From positions 18,487 through 82,486 of the forward strand of contig CAIULA010000022.1 in the NCBI GenBank assembly GCA_903899945.1: 64,000 nucleotides of DNA, written 5' to 3'. Within the stretch, counting starts at the first letter, position 1; the number at the start of each line of letters is the position of its first letter. The position numbers and the translations under genes are program-made. The DNA comes from an uncultured Alphaproteobacteria bacterium (lineage in GTDB: Bacteria; Pseudomonadota; Alphaproteobacteria; Paracaedibacterales; CAIULA01). This document shows, one piece after another, positions 1 to 7,610 of the stretch. The notes under the pieces are model-generated. The model made no database searches. It had not been told where the DNA came from and saw nothing but the letters and a program-made list of their open reading frames with translations.

Positions 1-43
1 TTTGTAAAAATTGATCCCGTTTTACAACGCGCGGCACACTCAT
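1..43 (-). CDS. 5' end of a gene after tsaE (possibly sugar kinase/aminoglycoside phosphotransferase AmgK-like), partial
   Basis: Only the first 14 codons are inside the window. They read MSVPRVVKRDQFLQ and start from an ATG at 43 that overlaps the TGA stop of tsaE (ATGA overlap), so the two genes are translationally coupled. In many alphaproteobacteria the gene after tsaE encodes an AmgK-type phosphotransferase of cell-wall sugar recycling. That identity rests on gene order only; the residues visible are too few to confirm it. Confidence 0.45.
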   Translation of the reverse strand, partial: MSVPRVVKRDQFLQ

Positions 44-462
44 ATTTTTTCTTCTATTCTTAAAGATCGGTGATATTCATCAATTACGCTTAAGTATACA
101 TCAATTCGGCGATTGGGGAGATAATTTTGTAAACGATCTGGCCATTCAATTAGGCAAATAGATGTTTTTAAGGCTTCCAATAACCCAAGTTCCAAAATTT
201 CCTCAGCACTTTTGAGTCGATAAAGATCTGAGTGCCATATCTCACCTTTATCTGTCTGATACGTCTGCACTAAAGTAAAGGTCGGGCTTGGAACTTCTGT
301 TTTATTATCTTTTAAAAGAGAACGAATAAAGGCTTTTGAAAATGTCGTTTTTCCAACCCCCATATCACCCCACAAAAGGATGCAACAAGGAAAATCTACA
401 GCAGCTGCAAGACTTTCAGCTTGATTCTGAAGAGCATTTAAAGAAACAACGATGTCAACCAT
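40..462 (-). CDS. tsaE: TsaE, ATPase of the tRNA t6A synthesis complex
   Basis: TsaE works with TsaB and TsaD to transfer threonylcarbamoyl to A37 of ANN-decoding tRNAs, and supplies the ATPase activity that recycles the complex in the cytoplasm. The protein has a Walker A loop GDMGVGKTT (about residues 32-40), the family motif SPTFTLVQTY, the HSDLYRL segment and the LIEWPDRL segment near the C-terminus. Its length (about 140 aa) is normal. The ATG at 462 is preferred to the TTG one codon upstream. The stop overlaps the start of the next minus-strand gene by ATGA. Identity is secure from the motifs. Confidence 0.93.
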   Translation of the reverse strand: MVDIVVSLNALQNQAESLAAAVDFPCCILLWGDMGVGKTTFSKAFIRSLLKDNKTEVPSPTFTLVQTYQTDKGEIWHSDLYRLKSAEEILELGLLEALKTSICLIEWPDRLQNYLPNRRIDVYLSVIDEYHRSLRIEEKI

Positions 463-581
463 CAAGCAAACAAATTTTATTAAAAAACTTAAAACACTAT
501 TTGAATGTTCCTCTCACAAATGTCAATAAGAGAAATTGAGGCCTTAGAATGTTTTTTATATAATTTAGATTGTCTCTAAAA

Positions 582-618
582 AAATACGACAAAACTTCTA
601 GTAAGTTCTGCCGTATTT
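582..618 (-). terminator. Rho-independent terminator of the 18-codon ORF unit
   Basis: A 16-bp stem with a 5-nt loop. On the minus strand the two imperfect positions become G-U pairs, and the right arm runs straight into a T7 tract (positions 584-578). This polarity fits termination of the small ORF at 650-706 rather than any plus-strand gene. Confidence 0.7.
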
Positions 619-649
619 ATTCAGAAATACAAAGAAGTCCCCAAATTTC

Positions 650-706
650 TTAGGGAACTTTCTTTGCTACGGGATGTGTAGAGATCTGTAAACGTATTAA
701 AATCAT
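650..706 (-). CDS. Candidate 18-aa microprotein or leader peptide
   Basis: An ATG at 706 opens an 18-codon frame, MILIRLQISTHPVAKKVP, ending in TAA. The Shine-Dalgarno AGGAG lies 7 nt upstream (714-718). A TATAAT -10 box lies at 740-745, and a strong hairpin with a T-tract (582-618) follows the stop by about 30 nt. A promoter, a good ribosome site, a short ORF and a terminator in 170 bp form a complete miniature gene. The peptide matches no family I recognise. It is hydrophobic at the start and basic at the end. It could be a microprotein, a short toxin, or the incidental ORF of a small RNA. No gene follows on this strand before tsaE at 462, so tsaE could be the target if the hairpin is an attenuator. 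Confidence 0.45.
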   Translation of the reverse strand: MILIRLQISTHPVAKKVP

Positions 707-739
707 GTCAAGTCTCCTCTTTGTTTGATTTACAAGTGG

Positions 740-745
740 ATTATA
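740..745 (-). promoter_or_regulatory. -10 box for the 18-codon ORF unit
   Basis: A perfect TATAAT on the minus strand, about 34 nt upstream of the ATG at 706. No strong -35 hexamer is visible at 16-18 bp spacing. Confidence 0.5.
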
Positions 746-909
746 CAATTTTATTTAACTGAAGATAGTTGAAAATTTACATTGATTTCAACATTAATTT
801 AGAGATTTTTTGAAACGTTGTCACACTTTGTAACATACCGTTTCTTGAAATTCTAAGTGTGAAAGCATAAGAATTTAAAATAGAAACAATAGATTTTTGG
901 ATATATTCA

Positions 910-1839
910 GTGCAGACTGCGTTTTACGGTCCTTCAAAAGTGGCTCCTTATGCTTCTTTTGTACCAAGCCAAAACCAGATTATACAAAGGACTCTTGTGC
1001 AGAGTGTAAGCTGTGTCGGCATGGGGGTCCATTCTGGAAAACCCGCTTCTTTGACATTATGCCCTGCGTTAGAAGATAACGGTTACGTCTTTATAAGATC
1101 AGACATTGCAAGTTTCAAAAATAAAATTCAAGCGCGGTATGACAATGTTGTTGATACCATGATGTGCACTAAAATTGCTAATTCGTACGGAATTTCTGTT
1201 AGCACTATCGAGCATGTGATAGCAGCATTATCGGGTGCTAATATTACTAATGTAATAATCGAGGTAAATGGTCCAGAAGTGCCAATTATGGACGGCAGTT
1301 CTGTGGCATTTTCAAAAATGATTGATCGTGCTGGTGTTCAAATTCAAGAGTCCTATGTCCCTGCTTTAAGGATATTAAAACCTGTAAAAGTGACTCATGG
1401 TAATGCTTCTGCTGAATTTATCCCAGCTGAGGGCCGCATAATTTCCATACAATTTGATGGGCACGATCGTTTAGAAAATTTAACGGATGAAACTGAATTT
1501 AGTTTTGACCTTGAGACTGATAATTTCTCAGAATTACTTTCTGATGCAAGAACTTTTGGTTTTTATGAAGATGCAGAAAAGCTTTGGGCTGCGGGTTTGG
1601 CTAAGGGAGCTTCTTTAGAGAACACAGTTGTCATTCAAAATGAAAAAGTAATGAATGAAGGCGGGCTTCGTTCCGAAGATGAATTTATTCGTCACAAAGT
1701 TTTGGATGCTGTTGGCGATCTGGCCCTTTCGGGAGTTACAATTCTGGGACATTTTCGCGGAATAAACTCGGGGCATGCTTTGAATAATCAACTTCTTCGT
1801 GTTTTGTTTGCGACCCCAGACGCTTGGACTATGAAATAA
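910..1839 (+). CDS. lpxC: LpxC, UDP-3-O-acyl-N-acetylglucosamine deacetylase
   Basis: LpxC carries out the committed zinc-dependent deacetylation step of lipid A synthesis in the cytoplasm. Visible motifs are QRTL...GVHSGK at the N-terminus, STIEHVIAAL with the first zinc histidine, the HKVLDAVGDLAL segment with the other His/Asp zinc ligands, and GHFRGINSGHALN with the catalytic histidine. At 309 aa it is near the usual length. It carries about 23 residues before QRTL, starting at GTG 910; no later start keeps the conserved N-terminus. The gene stands alone. In most alphaproteobacteria lpxC follows ftsZ, but here ftsZ is about 37 kb away on the other strand. Presence of lpxC implies that the cell makes LPS. 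Confidence 0.95.
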   Translation: MQTAFYGPSKVAPYASFVPSQNQIIQRTLVQSVSCVGMGVHSGKPASLTLCPALEDNGYVFIRSDIASFKNKIQARYDNVVDTMMCTKIANSYGISVSTIEHVIAALSGANITNVIIEVNGPEVPIMDGSSVAFSKMIDRAGVQIQESYVPALRILKPVKVTHGNASAEFIPAEGRIISIQFDGHDRLENLTDETEFSFDLETDNFSELLSDARTFGFYEDAEKLWAAGLAKGASLENTVVIQNEKVMNEGGLRSEDEFIRHKVLDAVGDLALSGVTILGHFRGINSGHALNNQLLRVLFATPDAWTMK

Positions 1840-1889
1840 TTTTCCGTTCTTAATGCTTAATTTAAAAGAGATGTTTGCTAATAATCTTT

Positions 1890-2750
1890 TTAGCGGTGAT
1901 TTGAAGTTGTGTCCCGATAGATGTCTTTAAGATCGGATTGTTCGTAAAAGCTTATTATGTCCCCTTTGTGTGTGCATCCTAGCTTATTTTTTAAGCTATT
2001 GAGGTAAGATTCTATGGTTCTGGGGGATAAACTAAGATGTTTTCCTATTTCTTTCATCGTTCTTCCGCTTGCAATCAAAGTCATGCACTGTATTTCTCGG
2101 GCAGATAAGTTAAGAGAATCGTAGACTTTAAATTTCTTTATTTCTGTTTCTTTTATAAATTTCTCCAAATTATTTTTATAAGTGCCATCATTATTAAGAG
2201 TTTTTCCCTGAAAAACCTGATTATAAATTTCAGAGTAAGCATAATTTTCTGGTTTGGCAGTCATTATTATATTTTTAATTTCATTTTTAAAATAAGCGAT
2301 AAATCGTCTTATTAAGTCAGAATGATTAAGATATAAGGATGTAACCTGATGATTTTCTCGATTTGTGGCAAAATAATACACATCTACAAAACCAGAACTG
2401 GGATGCACGACATTTAAGCCGTGCCATATATTATGGGTGTATAAGGCATCTAACGTTTTATCTGAAGGGCAGAAGGTTGGCCATAAGGAAGCATGATGCG
2501 TGTTATCGGGTATTGAGCAAACTTCTTCAGCAAAATACCGTGAACTAGCATAATCATTTTTAAGATGTATTTCCGCCCAATTTATATCACTGCTCATCGC
2601 AAGGTACGAGCCGTCCGGCATATATCGAAGATAGCCAAAGTGAGTCATGTTGAAATTATCAAACAAAGGAGTGCATATTTTCCCTATCTCTTTAATGTAC
2701 TTTTTGTTAAATAAAAGCGCCCCGAGATTTTCTTCTTTAGAGGCATTCAT
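1890..2750 (-). CDS. LuxR-type transcriptional regulator (286 aa)
   Basis: The C-terminus (from about residue 213) is a GerE/LuxR helix-turn-helix: LSAREIQCMTLIASGRTMKEIGKHLSLSPRTIESYL (shown in part) with the usual recognition-helix SPRTIESYL. The N-terminal 200 residues are a cytoplasmic domain I do not recognise. No autoinducer-pocket signature is evident, and it may be a GAF/PAS-like sensor. A strong SD (GGGAGGAGAGG) precedes the ATG at 2750. The TATAAT at 2794-2799 has a poor -35 with a palindromic site (2826-2842) next to it, the layout expected for an activator-dependent, possibly self-regulated, promoter. It is divergent from the YhhQ-like gene. Confidence 0.85.
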   Translation of the reverse strand: MNASKEENLGALLFNKKYIKEIGKICTPLFDNFNMTHFGYLRYMPDGSYLAMSSDINWAEIHLKNDYASSRYFAEEVCSIPDNTHHASLWPTFCPSDKTLDALYTHNIWHGLNVVHPSSGFVDVYYFATNRENHQVTSLYLNHSDLIRRFIAYFKNEIKNIIMTAKPENYAYSEIYNQVFQGKTLNNDGTYKNNLEKFIKETEIKKFKVYDSLNLSAREIQCMTLIASGRTMKEIGKHLSLSPRTIESYLNSLKNKLGCTHKGDIISFYEQSDLKDIYRDTTSNHR

Positions 2751-2793
2751 CTAACCTCTCCTCCCTAATTTTAAGTATATTTACGTAACTTTT

Positions 2794-2799
2794 ATTATA
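2794..2799 (-). promoter_or_regulatory. -10 box of the LuxR-type gene at 1890-2750
   Basis: TATAAT on the minus strand, 44 nt upstream of the ATG. The corresponding -35 region is weak. A TTACGTAA octamer (2781-2788) lies just downstream, near the expected transcription start. Confidence 0.5.
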
Positions 2800-2825
2800 C
2801 TGAATTGATTTTAATGAGAAGAAAC

Positions 2826-2842
2826 TCCGTAATAATTACTGT
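2826..2842. promoter_or_regulatory. Operator candidate A (TCCGTAA-N3-TTACtGt)
   Basis: Imperfect copy of the 17-bp palindrome seen perfectly at 22611-22627 and nearly so at 3850-3866. It lies just upstream of the weak -35 of the LuxR-type gene, centred near -47, where an activator would contact RNA polymerase. Confidence 0.5.
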
Positions 2843-3010
2843 AGTTGAGATTTGTATAATTTTATGTCTTTAAAATTTTATTTATCTTATAAAAATACAC
2901 TAACTATGGTTTGATTATAACTTAAAAATTATGACAACTGAAGATACTATGTTTCCTAAAAAATAAGAAAAATTCTCCTTAATTCTTGTTGTTTATTTTT
3001 CATAAAAAAG

Positions 3011-3029
3011 ACACTAGATTTTCTAGTGT
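3011..3029 (+). other. Leader hairpin upstream of the YhhQ-like gene
   Basis: Perfect 8-bp stem ACACTAGA/TCTAGTGT with a 3-nt loop, preceded by A6 and followed by TTTATT. It lies 8 nt before the SD (GAGAGGGG) of the gene at 3052. It could be an attenuator. I compared the region with preQ1 riboswitch consensus features and found no match. Confidence 0.4.
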
Positions 3030-3051
3030 TTATTATGAGAGGGGCCTGTAT

Positions 3052-3840
3052 ATGGTTATTAATGATTTTTTTTTATTGATAGTTGATGTCCTAAACCAAT
3101 GTCCTGCAGAATTTATTGCATTTGCGATGATTATCTACTGTGCTTTGAGCATATTTTTCTTACACCTTGCTTTTGGAAAGACAGGTCTTTTTGTGTATTT
3201 TGGAATGTCTCTCATCGTAAGTAATGTACTTTTCCTTAAATTAGTAAAGTTTTCATTTTATACCTCTCCTATACCGCTTGGGAAAATTGTAATAGGGTCA
3301 ACAATGTTTTGCACAAGTCTTTTAACGGAATTTTATGGCAAAGAGACAGCGAAAAAAGCGATTTATATTGGAATTACTGCAGAATTAATTGTACATTTTT
3401 TGATGTTATTGGCGGTGGGGGCTCAGCCATATGTTGATGCGGATAGTAGTATTTACGATGCTGGGCATGCGCAAATAAAGGCACTGTTTCTTCCAACTTT
3501 TTCTATCTTCATTTCAGGAATTATAGCCTATTTAATTAGTCAATATGTTGAAATCAAAACTTTTTTAGTTGTAAAGGAAATGTCGAATTCACGCTTTTTA
3601 TGGCTTCGTGCGGGCTTATCTATGTGCGTTGCTTCCCTTGTGGATAATATCATTTTTGGCACTCTTGCTTGTATCGTTTTCGCACCTAATCCTGTTTCTT
3701 GGAATACGGCATTCTTTACATATATTTTAGGCTCATATCTTGCGAGATGTATGATCTGTATTATTTTCGTACCGTGGATGTATTTGGTTTTTAATTTTCG
3801 CATAAACAATTTTTTCTCGAAAAGGTATCAAGATGGATAA
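3052..3840 (+). CDS. yhhQ: Queuosine-precursor transporter, YhhQ/VUT family
   Basis: YhhQ-family proteins are inner-membrane transporters that take up queuosine precursors (preQ0/preQ1, in some organisms queuine). The protein has about six hydrophobic segments and the family signature region LVSNVLFLK...GKIVIGSTMFCTSLLTEFYGKETA, where the E-FYGK motif is typical. The frame is open from 2986, but the ATG at 3052 has a good SD (GAGAGGGG at 3037-3044), which gives 262 aa. The hairpin at 3011-3029 lies in the leader. The next gene is a DUF6884-like protein, also possibly linked to deazaguanine chemistry. No queuosine synthesis gene (queC/D/E/F, tgt) is in the window, so salvage is likely but not shown. 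Confidence 0.8.
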   Translation: MVINDFFLLIVDVLNQCPAEFIAFAMIIYCALSIFFLHLAFGKTGLFVYFGMSLIVSNVLFLKLVKFSFYTSPIPLGKIVIGSTMFCTSLLTEFYGKETAKKAIYIGITAELIVHFLMLLAVGAQPYVDADSSIYDAGHAQIKALFLPTFSIFISGIIAYLISQYVEIKTFLVVKEMSNSRFLWLRAGLSMCVASLVDNIIFGTLACIVFAPNPVSWNTAFFTYILGSYLARCMICIIFVPWMYLVFNFRINNFFSKRYQDG

Positions 3841-3841
3841 A

Positions 3842-3866
3842 TTACGGTTACCGTAACATTTACGGA
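3842..3866. promoter_or_regulatory. Operator candidate B, triple half-site
   Basis: Three alternating half-sites: TTACGGT, ACCGTAA, then TTACGGA after a 3-bp spacer. ACCGTAACATTTACGGA (3850-3866) differs from the perfect palindrome at 22611 by one arm base. It starts just after the YhhQ stop and is upstream of the DUF6884-like gene. Confidence 0.55.
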
Positions 3867-3889
3867 TTCTATCTTCGAAGGAGAGGGGT

Positions 3890-3907
3890 ATGACAAAGAG
3901 TCAATAA
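3890..3907 (+). other. Five-codon mini-ORF with strong Shine-Dalgarno
   Basis: AAGGAGAGGGG (3878-3888) precedes an ATG opening MTKSQ and a TAA. The true start of the next gene is at 3939, which has no clear SD of its own. The mini-ORF could deliver ribosomes for re-initiation or act as an upstream regulatory ORF; it could also be chance. Confidence 0.3.
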
Positions 3908-3938
3908 TTACTTTTCAATTCTAACAATTGGCTTAATC

Positions 3939-4394
3939 ATGAATAATCACCTTGGAATTATATCGTGTTCAAAAAACAAAATATGGGAACTGGTGAATAA
4001 CTTAGGACCTGCCGAAGCCGGTTGTGCCTATTATGGCCCTGAGTTTTTGTTGGCTAAACATTATGTTTCAAAATTCTCTGATCGAGTGATTATCCTTTCC
4101 GCAAAATATGGGTTTTTGGATTTATGGGATATTATCCCTGATTTTTATGATGTAACATTTTCTAGACCAAAAGATGAATATGTAGATATCTCTTATTTAA
4201 AAAAACAGGCTAACGAGAAAGATCTGTTTAAATATAAAAAACTTATTTTAATAGGCAATCTGGATTACCAAAAACGCGTATACGATATTTTTTCTGATAC
4301 CAGCGTAAAAATCGACTGCCCTGTGAAAGGGCTAGTGCAGGAAAAAGATATTTGCTTAAAAATCAACCAACTGCTGGGAGGCAGAGGTTTCTAA
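3939..4394 (+). CDS. DUF6884-like protein (151 aa)
   Basis: The protein starts MNNHLGIISCSKNK and continues with PAEAGCAYYGPEF, a KHYVSKFSD segment and VIILSAKYGFLDL. These are the marks of the SCSK/LSAKYG family now called DUF6884, a cytoplasmic family without a settled biochemical role known to me. The SCSK motif sits at residues 9-12, as expected for a full-length N-terminus, so the ATG at 3939 is right even though it lacks a clear SD. It follows the YhhQ-like transporter by about 100 bp and has operator candidate B upstream, which suggests a regulated two-gene unit. A role in deazaguanine metabolism is inference from the neighbour only. Confidence 0.6.
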   Translation: MNNHLGIISCSKNKIWELVNNLGPAEAGCAYYGPEFLLAKHYVSKFSDRVIILSAKYGFLDLWDIIPDFYDVTFSRPKDEYVDISYLKKQANEKDLFKYKKLILIGNLDYQKRVYDIFSDTSVKIDCPVKGLVQEKDICLKINQLLGGRGF

Positions 4395-4571
4395 GACGTA
4401 ATTTTCCGCAGAACGACTTTAGGAATATGTGGGCACATTATAAATATTGTTTGTCTTTAGAGATTCTAACTTTTCTCTACCTCGTAAAGCAAATCTATCT
4501 CTCTAACACTTGTGTTTTTCAAATGAGTTCGTATATTATGCCTTAATATAGTTTAGGTTTTTTTATTAGTG

Positions 4572-5921
4572 ATGTTCCAAACTCTTTCTCAGCGATTAAC
4601 TGGCGTTTTTGATAAGCTTCGTGGGCGTGGCCTTTTAAGTGAGGATGACGTTAATGCGGCAATGCGTGAAATCAGAATTGCGTTGCTTGAGGCGGATGTG
4701 GCCCTTCCGGTCGTTAAGCAATTTATTGAACAAGTTCGGACAAAAGCTGTTGGTCAAGAAGTAATCCGAAGTATCTCCCCCGGGCAGATGGTTGTAAAAA
4801 TTGTTCATGACCATTTGGTTGAAATGTTAGGGGGGCATGCCGAACCTTTGAATCTTTCGGCGCCATCTCCATTTTCGATCATGATGGTCGGGCTGCAAGG
4901 ATCTGGAAAAACAACAACGACTGCAAAACTTGGTCGCTTTTTAAAAGAAAAAATGAACAAGTCGGTGCTGATGGTTTCCGTTGACGTTTACCGTCCGGCA
5001 GCAAGAGAACAGCTTGAGGTTTTAGGGCGTCAGTTAAGTATACCGACTCTTTCGATTATCGAGGAGCAAAAGCCGCTAGAGATTGCCGCGCGTGCCCTAG
5101 AAGAAGCCAAACGTCAAGGCATTGATGTTATCTTATTTGATACAGCGGGTCGTTTGCACATTGACGAAGACTTAATGGAAGAGGTTGCCGAGCTTAAGGC
5201 TTTGGTTAAGCCAATTGAAACTCTTTTAATTGCGGATGCGATGACAGGTCAAGATGCCGTCACAATCGCCAAAGGGTTTCATGAAAAAATTGGTGTCACA
5301 GGTTTGATTCTTACCAGGGTCGATGGTGATAGTCGTGGGGGCGCTGCTCTTTCTATGCAATCAGTGACAGGTTGTCCCGTTAAATTTATGGGGATGGGTG
5401 AAAAAGTTGATCAACTAGAGGTTTTTCAGCCCGAACGTATTGCCGGTCGTATCTTGGATATGGGTGATATTGTTAGCTTGGTTGAGCGTGCTGCTGAAGT
5501 TGTTGATCAAGAAGATGCTGAAAAGCTTGCAAAAAAGATGCAAAAAGGGCATTTTGATTTAGACGACATGGCTAAGCACCTGGAACAGATGTTAAAGATG
5601 GGCGGATTGTCTGGTTTAATGAGTTTTTTACCAGGTGTTGGTAAAATCAAAGACAAAATCCAAGAAGCTGGCCTTGATGATCGTTTGATACGCCGTCAGA
5701 TTGCAATCGTTCGTTCAATGACAAAAAGAGAACGTAAGGATTATCGTCTTTTGAACGCATCTAGAAAGCGCCGAGTGGCGAGCGGATGTGGGATGGAGGT
5801 TTCTGACGTGAACCGCTTGTTAAAGCAGTTCCAGCAAATGCAAGCGATGATGAAAAAAATGGGTAAACTGGGAGAAAAAGGGCTAATGCGCGGAGGTCTG
5901 CGTGGGCTTTTTGGGCATTAA
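4572..5921 (+). CDS. ffh: Ffh, signal recognition particle protein (SRP54)
   Basis: Ffh binds 4.5S RNA and signal sequences of nascent membrane proteins and docks with FtsY in a GTP-dependent cycle. The NG domain shows GLQGSGKTTTTAKLG (P-loop), DVYRPAAREQL, DTAGR and TRVDGDSRGGAA. The C-terminal M domain is rich in methionines (QQMQAMMKKMGKL). At 449 aa the length is standard. The frame has a GTG directly before the ATG at 4572; MFQTLSQRL is the expected N-terminus. It leads the ffh-rpsP-rimM-trmD-rplS group, a common alphaproteobacterial arrangement. Confidence 0.97.
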   Translation: MFQTLSQRLTGVFDKLRGRGLLSEDDVNAAMREIRIALLEADVALPVVKQFIEQVRTKAVGQEVIRSISPGQMVVKIVHDHLVEMLGGHAEPLNLSAPSPFSIMMVGLQGSGKTTTTAKLGRFLKEKMNKSVLMVSVDVYRPAAREQLEVLGRQLSIPTLSIIEEQKPLEIAARALEEAKRQGIDVILFDTAGRLHIDEDLMEEVAELKALVKPIETLLIADAMTGQDAVTIAKGFHEKIGVTGLILTRVDGDSRGGAALSMQSVTGCPVKFMGMGEKVDQLEVFQPERIAGRILDMGDIVSLVERAAEVVDQEDAEKLAKKMQKGHFDLDDMAKHLEQMLKMGGLSGLMSFLPGVGKIKDKIQEAGLDDRLIRRQIAIVRSMTKRERKDYRLLNASRKRRVASGCGMEVSDVNRLLKQFQQMQAMMKKMGKLGEKGLMRGGLRGLFGH

Positions 5922-5953
5922 TATTAAGTAAATATTGTTAGGGAGAGTATAAG

Positions 5954-6295
5954 ATGGCATTGAAAATTCGTTTAGCACGTGGGGGATCTAAGAAGCGTCC
6001 TTTCTATCGTATCGTGGTGGCAGAAGCAACCAGTCCACGTGATGGGTTGTTTGTAGAAAGAGTGGGTTCTTATAACCCTGTTTTGGCTGCTGACCATGCA
6101 GACAGAGTTGTTCTTAATGCAGAACGTATTAAATATTGGTTATCAGTAGGTGCACAGCCAACAGATCGCATTGCGAAATTTTTAGGTCACGCAAATTTAG
6201 CGCCAAAGCCAGTCTATAAGGATAATCCAAAGCAATCTGCTCCTAAGAAAAAAGCGCAAGAACGTTTAAAAGCTGCAGCTGCAGCAGAAGCATAA
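5954..6295 (+). CDS. rpsP: 30S ribosomal protein S16
   Basis: S16 is needed for assembly of the 30S body. The N-terminus [23 protein letters not shown] (shown with the family's [16 protein letters not shown] pattern) and GSYNPV are diagnostic. The C-terminal extension is basic and alanine-rich, as in other alphaproteobacteria. A good SD (GGGAGAG) precedes the ATG. It lies 32 bp after ffh and 23 bp before rimM, so it is probably cotranscribed with them. Confidence 0.97.
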   Translation: MALKIRLARGGSKKRPFYRIVVAEATSPRDGLFVERVGSYNPVLAADHADRVVLNAERIKYWLSVGAQPTDRIAKFLGHANLAPKPVYKDNPKQSAPKKKAQERLKAAAAAEA

Positions 6296-6318
6296 TTTAG
6301 TTTGTTGTCTTTAAGATT

Positions 6319-6828
6319 ATGAGCACCAAAGATCTTGTCTGTTTGGGTGAAATCGTTGCTGCTCATGGCATCAAGGGGTGGGTAAAGATTGTTACCTTTA
6401 CGGAATATCCTGAGGATTTAGTGGCCTATGGCTCCTTGGTTCGCCACGATATGACTCCGGTTGCCATTCATCTTGAAAATGTAAAATCTGCCACGACTGT
6501 TTTGGCACGGATTGATGGTTGCGTAACCCGTAATCAGGCTGAAACTTACAAAGGCACCAAGCTTTTTATCTGCAAAGACCAGCTCCCTCCTTTAGAAGAA
6601 GGAGAGTATTACCACGAAGATTTAATCGGAATGAAAGTTCTAGATGAGATGGGTAGGGTGGTTGGCGCGGTTGAGGCTCTTCAAAATGCAGGTGCTGGTG
6701 ACTTTTTGGAAATCTCACCTGCTGAAGGCTCAAAACCTATGACGGCTATTTTTTCAAGCGATTCAATTATAAAAGTTGATTTGGAAAATCGTAAACTTCA
6801 TATTCATTCGGGCTTTTTGCTGTCGTGA
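6319..6828 (+). CDS. rimM: RimM, 16S rRNA processing/30S maturation factor
   Basis: RimM binds S19 and helps mature the 3' domain of 16S rRNA. The N-terminal half shows the GEIVAAHGIKGWVKI motif and the C-terminal PRC-barrel half begins at YYHEDLIGMKV, with GAGDFLEI in the expected place. At 169 aa the length is typical. Its TGA overlaps the GTG start of trmD, so the two are translationally coupled. It sits between rpsP and trmD as in most bacteria. Confidence 0.94.
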   Translation: MSTKDLVCLGEIVAAHGIKGWVKIVTFTEYPEDLVAYGSLVRHDMTPVAIHLENVKSATTVLARIDGCVTRNQAETYKGTKLFICKDQLPPLEEGEYYHEDLIGMKVLDEMGRVVGAVEALQNAGAGDFLEISPAEGSKPMTAIFSSDSIIKVDLENRKLHIHSGFLLS

Positions 6829-7565
6829 CAAATTGGCAGGCAACTGTTCTTACTCTTTTTCCTGAAATGTTTCCTGGGCCGCTAGCACATTCGTTGGCAG
6901 GTAGGGCTTTAAGGGAAAGTCTGTGGTTATTAAAAACAATTGATATTCGTGGTTTTGCTCATGATAAGCATCAAACCGTCGATGATACTTGTGTCGGCGG
7001 TGGTGCTGGAATGGTCTTAAAGGCTGATATTGTCGATGCAGCGCTAACTCATGCATGCAGTCAATATAATGAAGAAAAGCCTGCGATTATCTATCTGACA
7101 CCACGTGGAGAACCGTTGCGTCAACCACGAGTGCGCTCATTGATGAAAAATAACCCTTCGGGTTGTATCCTTTTATGTGGTCGCTATGAGGGAATAGATG
7201 ATCGAGTCATTGAAAAGTGGCGTGAGGAAAAAGGGCTGATAGAGATCAGCATTGGTGATTATATCCTTTCAGGTGGAGAGATTGCAGCTTTAACCTTGAT
7301 GGATGCTTGTGTGCGTTTGCTTCCAGGGGTTGTTAACAAACAAGAATCATTGGAATCAGAAAGTTTCGAATTGGATCTTTTGGAATTTCCACAATATACC
7401 AAACCACAAAATTGGCAAGGTAAAGCAGTGCCTGAAGTATTGCTATCTGGCGATCATAAAAAAATAGCCACTTGGCGTCAGGGTCAATCGGAAAAAATCA
7501 CAAAAGAACGTAGGCCTGATTTGTGGGATGCGTATTTAAAGAATGATTTAAGTCATCAGAAATAA
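6825..7565 (+). CDS. trmD: TrmD, tRNA (guanine37-N1)-methyltransferase
   Basis: TrmD makes m1G37 in tRNAs reading CNN/CGG-type codons and prevents +1 frameshifting; it uses SAM bound in a trefoil knot. Visible motifs are LTLFPEMF at the N-terminus, DDTCVGGGAGMVLK, LTPRGEPL, LLCGRYEGIDDRV, EISIGDYILSGGE (the knot) and RRPDLWDAY at the end. The GTG start overlaps the rimM stop. At 246 aa it is full length. A decayed second copy of its 3' end follows at 7611-7785. Confidence 0.96.
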   Translation: MTNWQATVLTLFPEMFPGPLAHSLAGRALRESLWLLKTIDIRGFAHDKHQTVDDTCVGGGAGMVLKADIVDAALTHACSQYNEEKPAIIYLTPRGEPLRQPRVRSLMKNNPSGCILLCGRYEGIDDRVIEKWREEKGLIEISIGDYILSGGEIAALTLMDACVRLLPGVVNKQESLESESFELDLLEFPQYTKPQNWQGKAVPEVLLSGDHKKIATWRQGQSEKITKERRPDLWDAYLKNDLSHQK

Positions 7566-7610
7566 AGAATTTAATCTTGATTTATTGAGACATCCTCGGT
7601 AAACTGGGGA

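Noticed and set aside
2986..3051. 22 extra N-terminal codons of the YhhQ-like protein
   Set aside because: The ATG at 3052 has a clear SD, and the extension runs through the leader hairpin.
3000..3051. preQ1 riboswitch before the YhhQ-like gene
   Set aside because: The hairpin lacks the preQ1-I loop and A-rich tail pattern. Only a plain stem-loop is seen.
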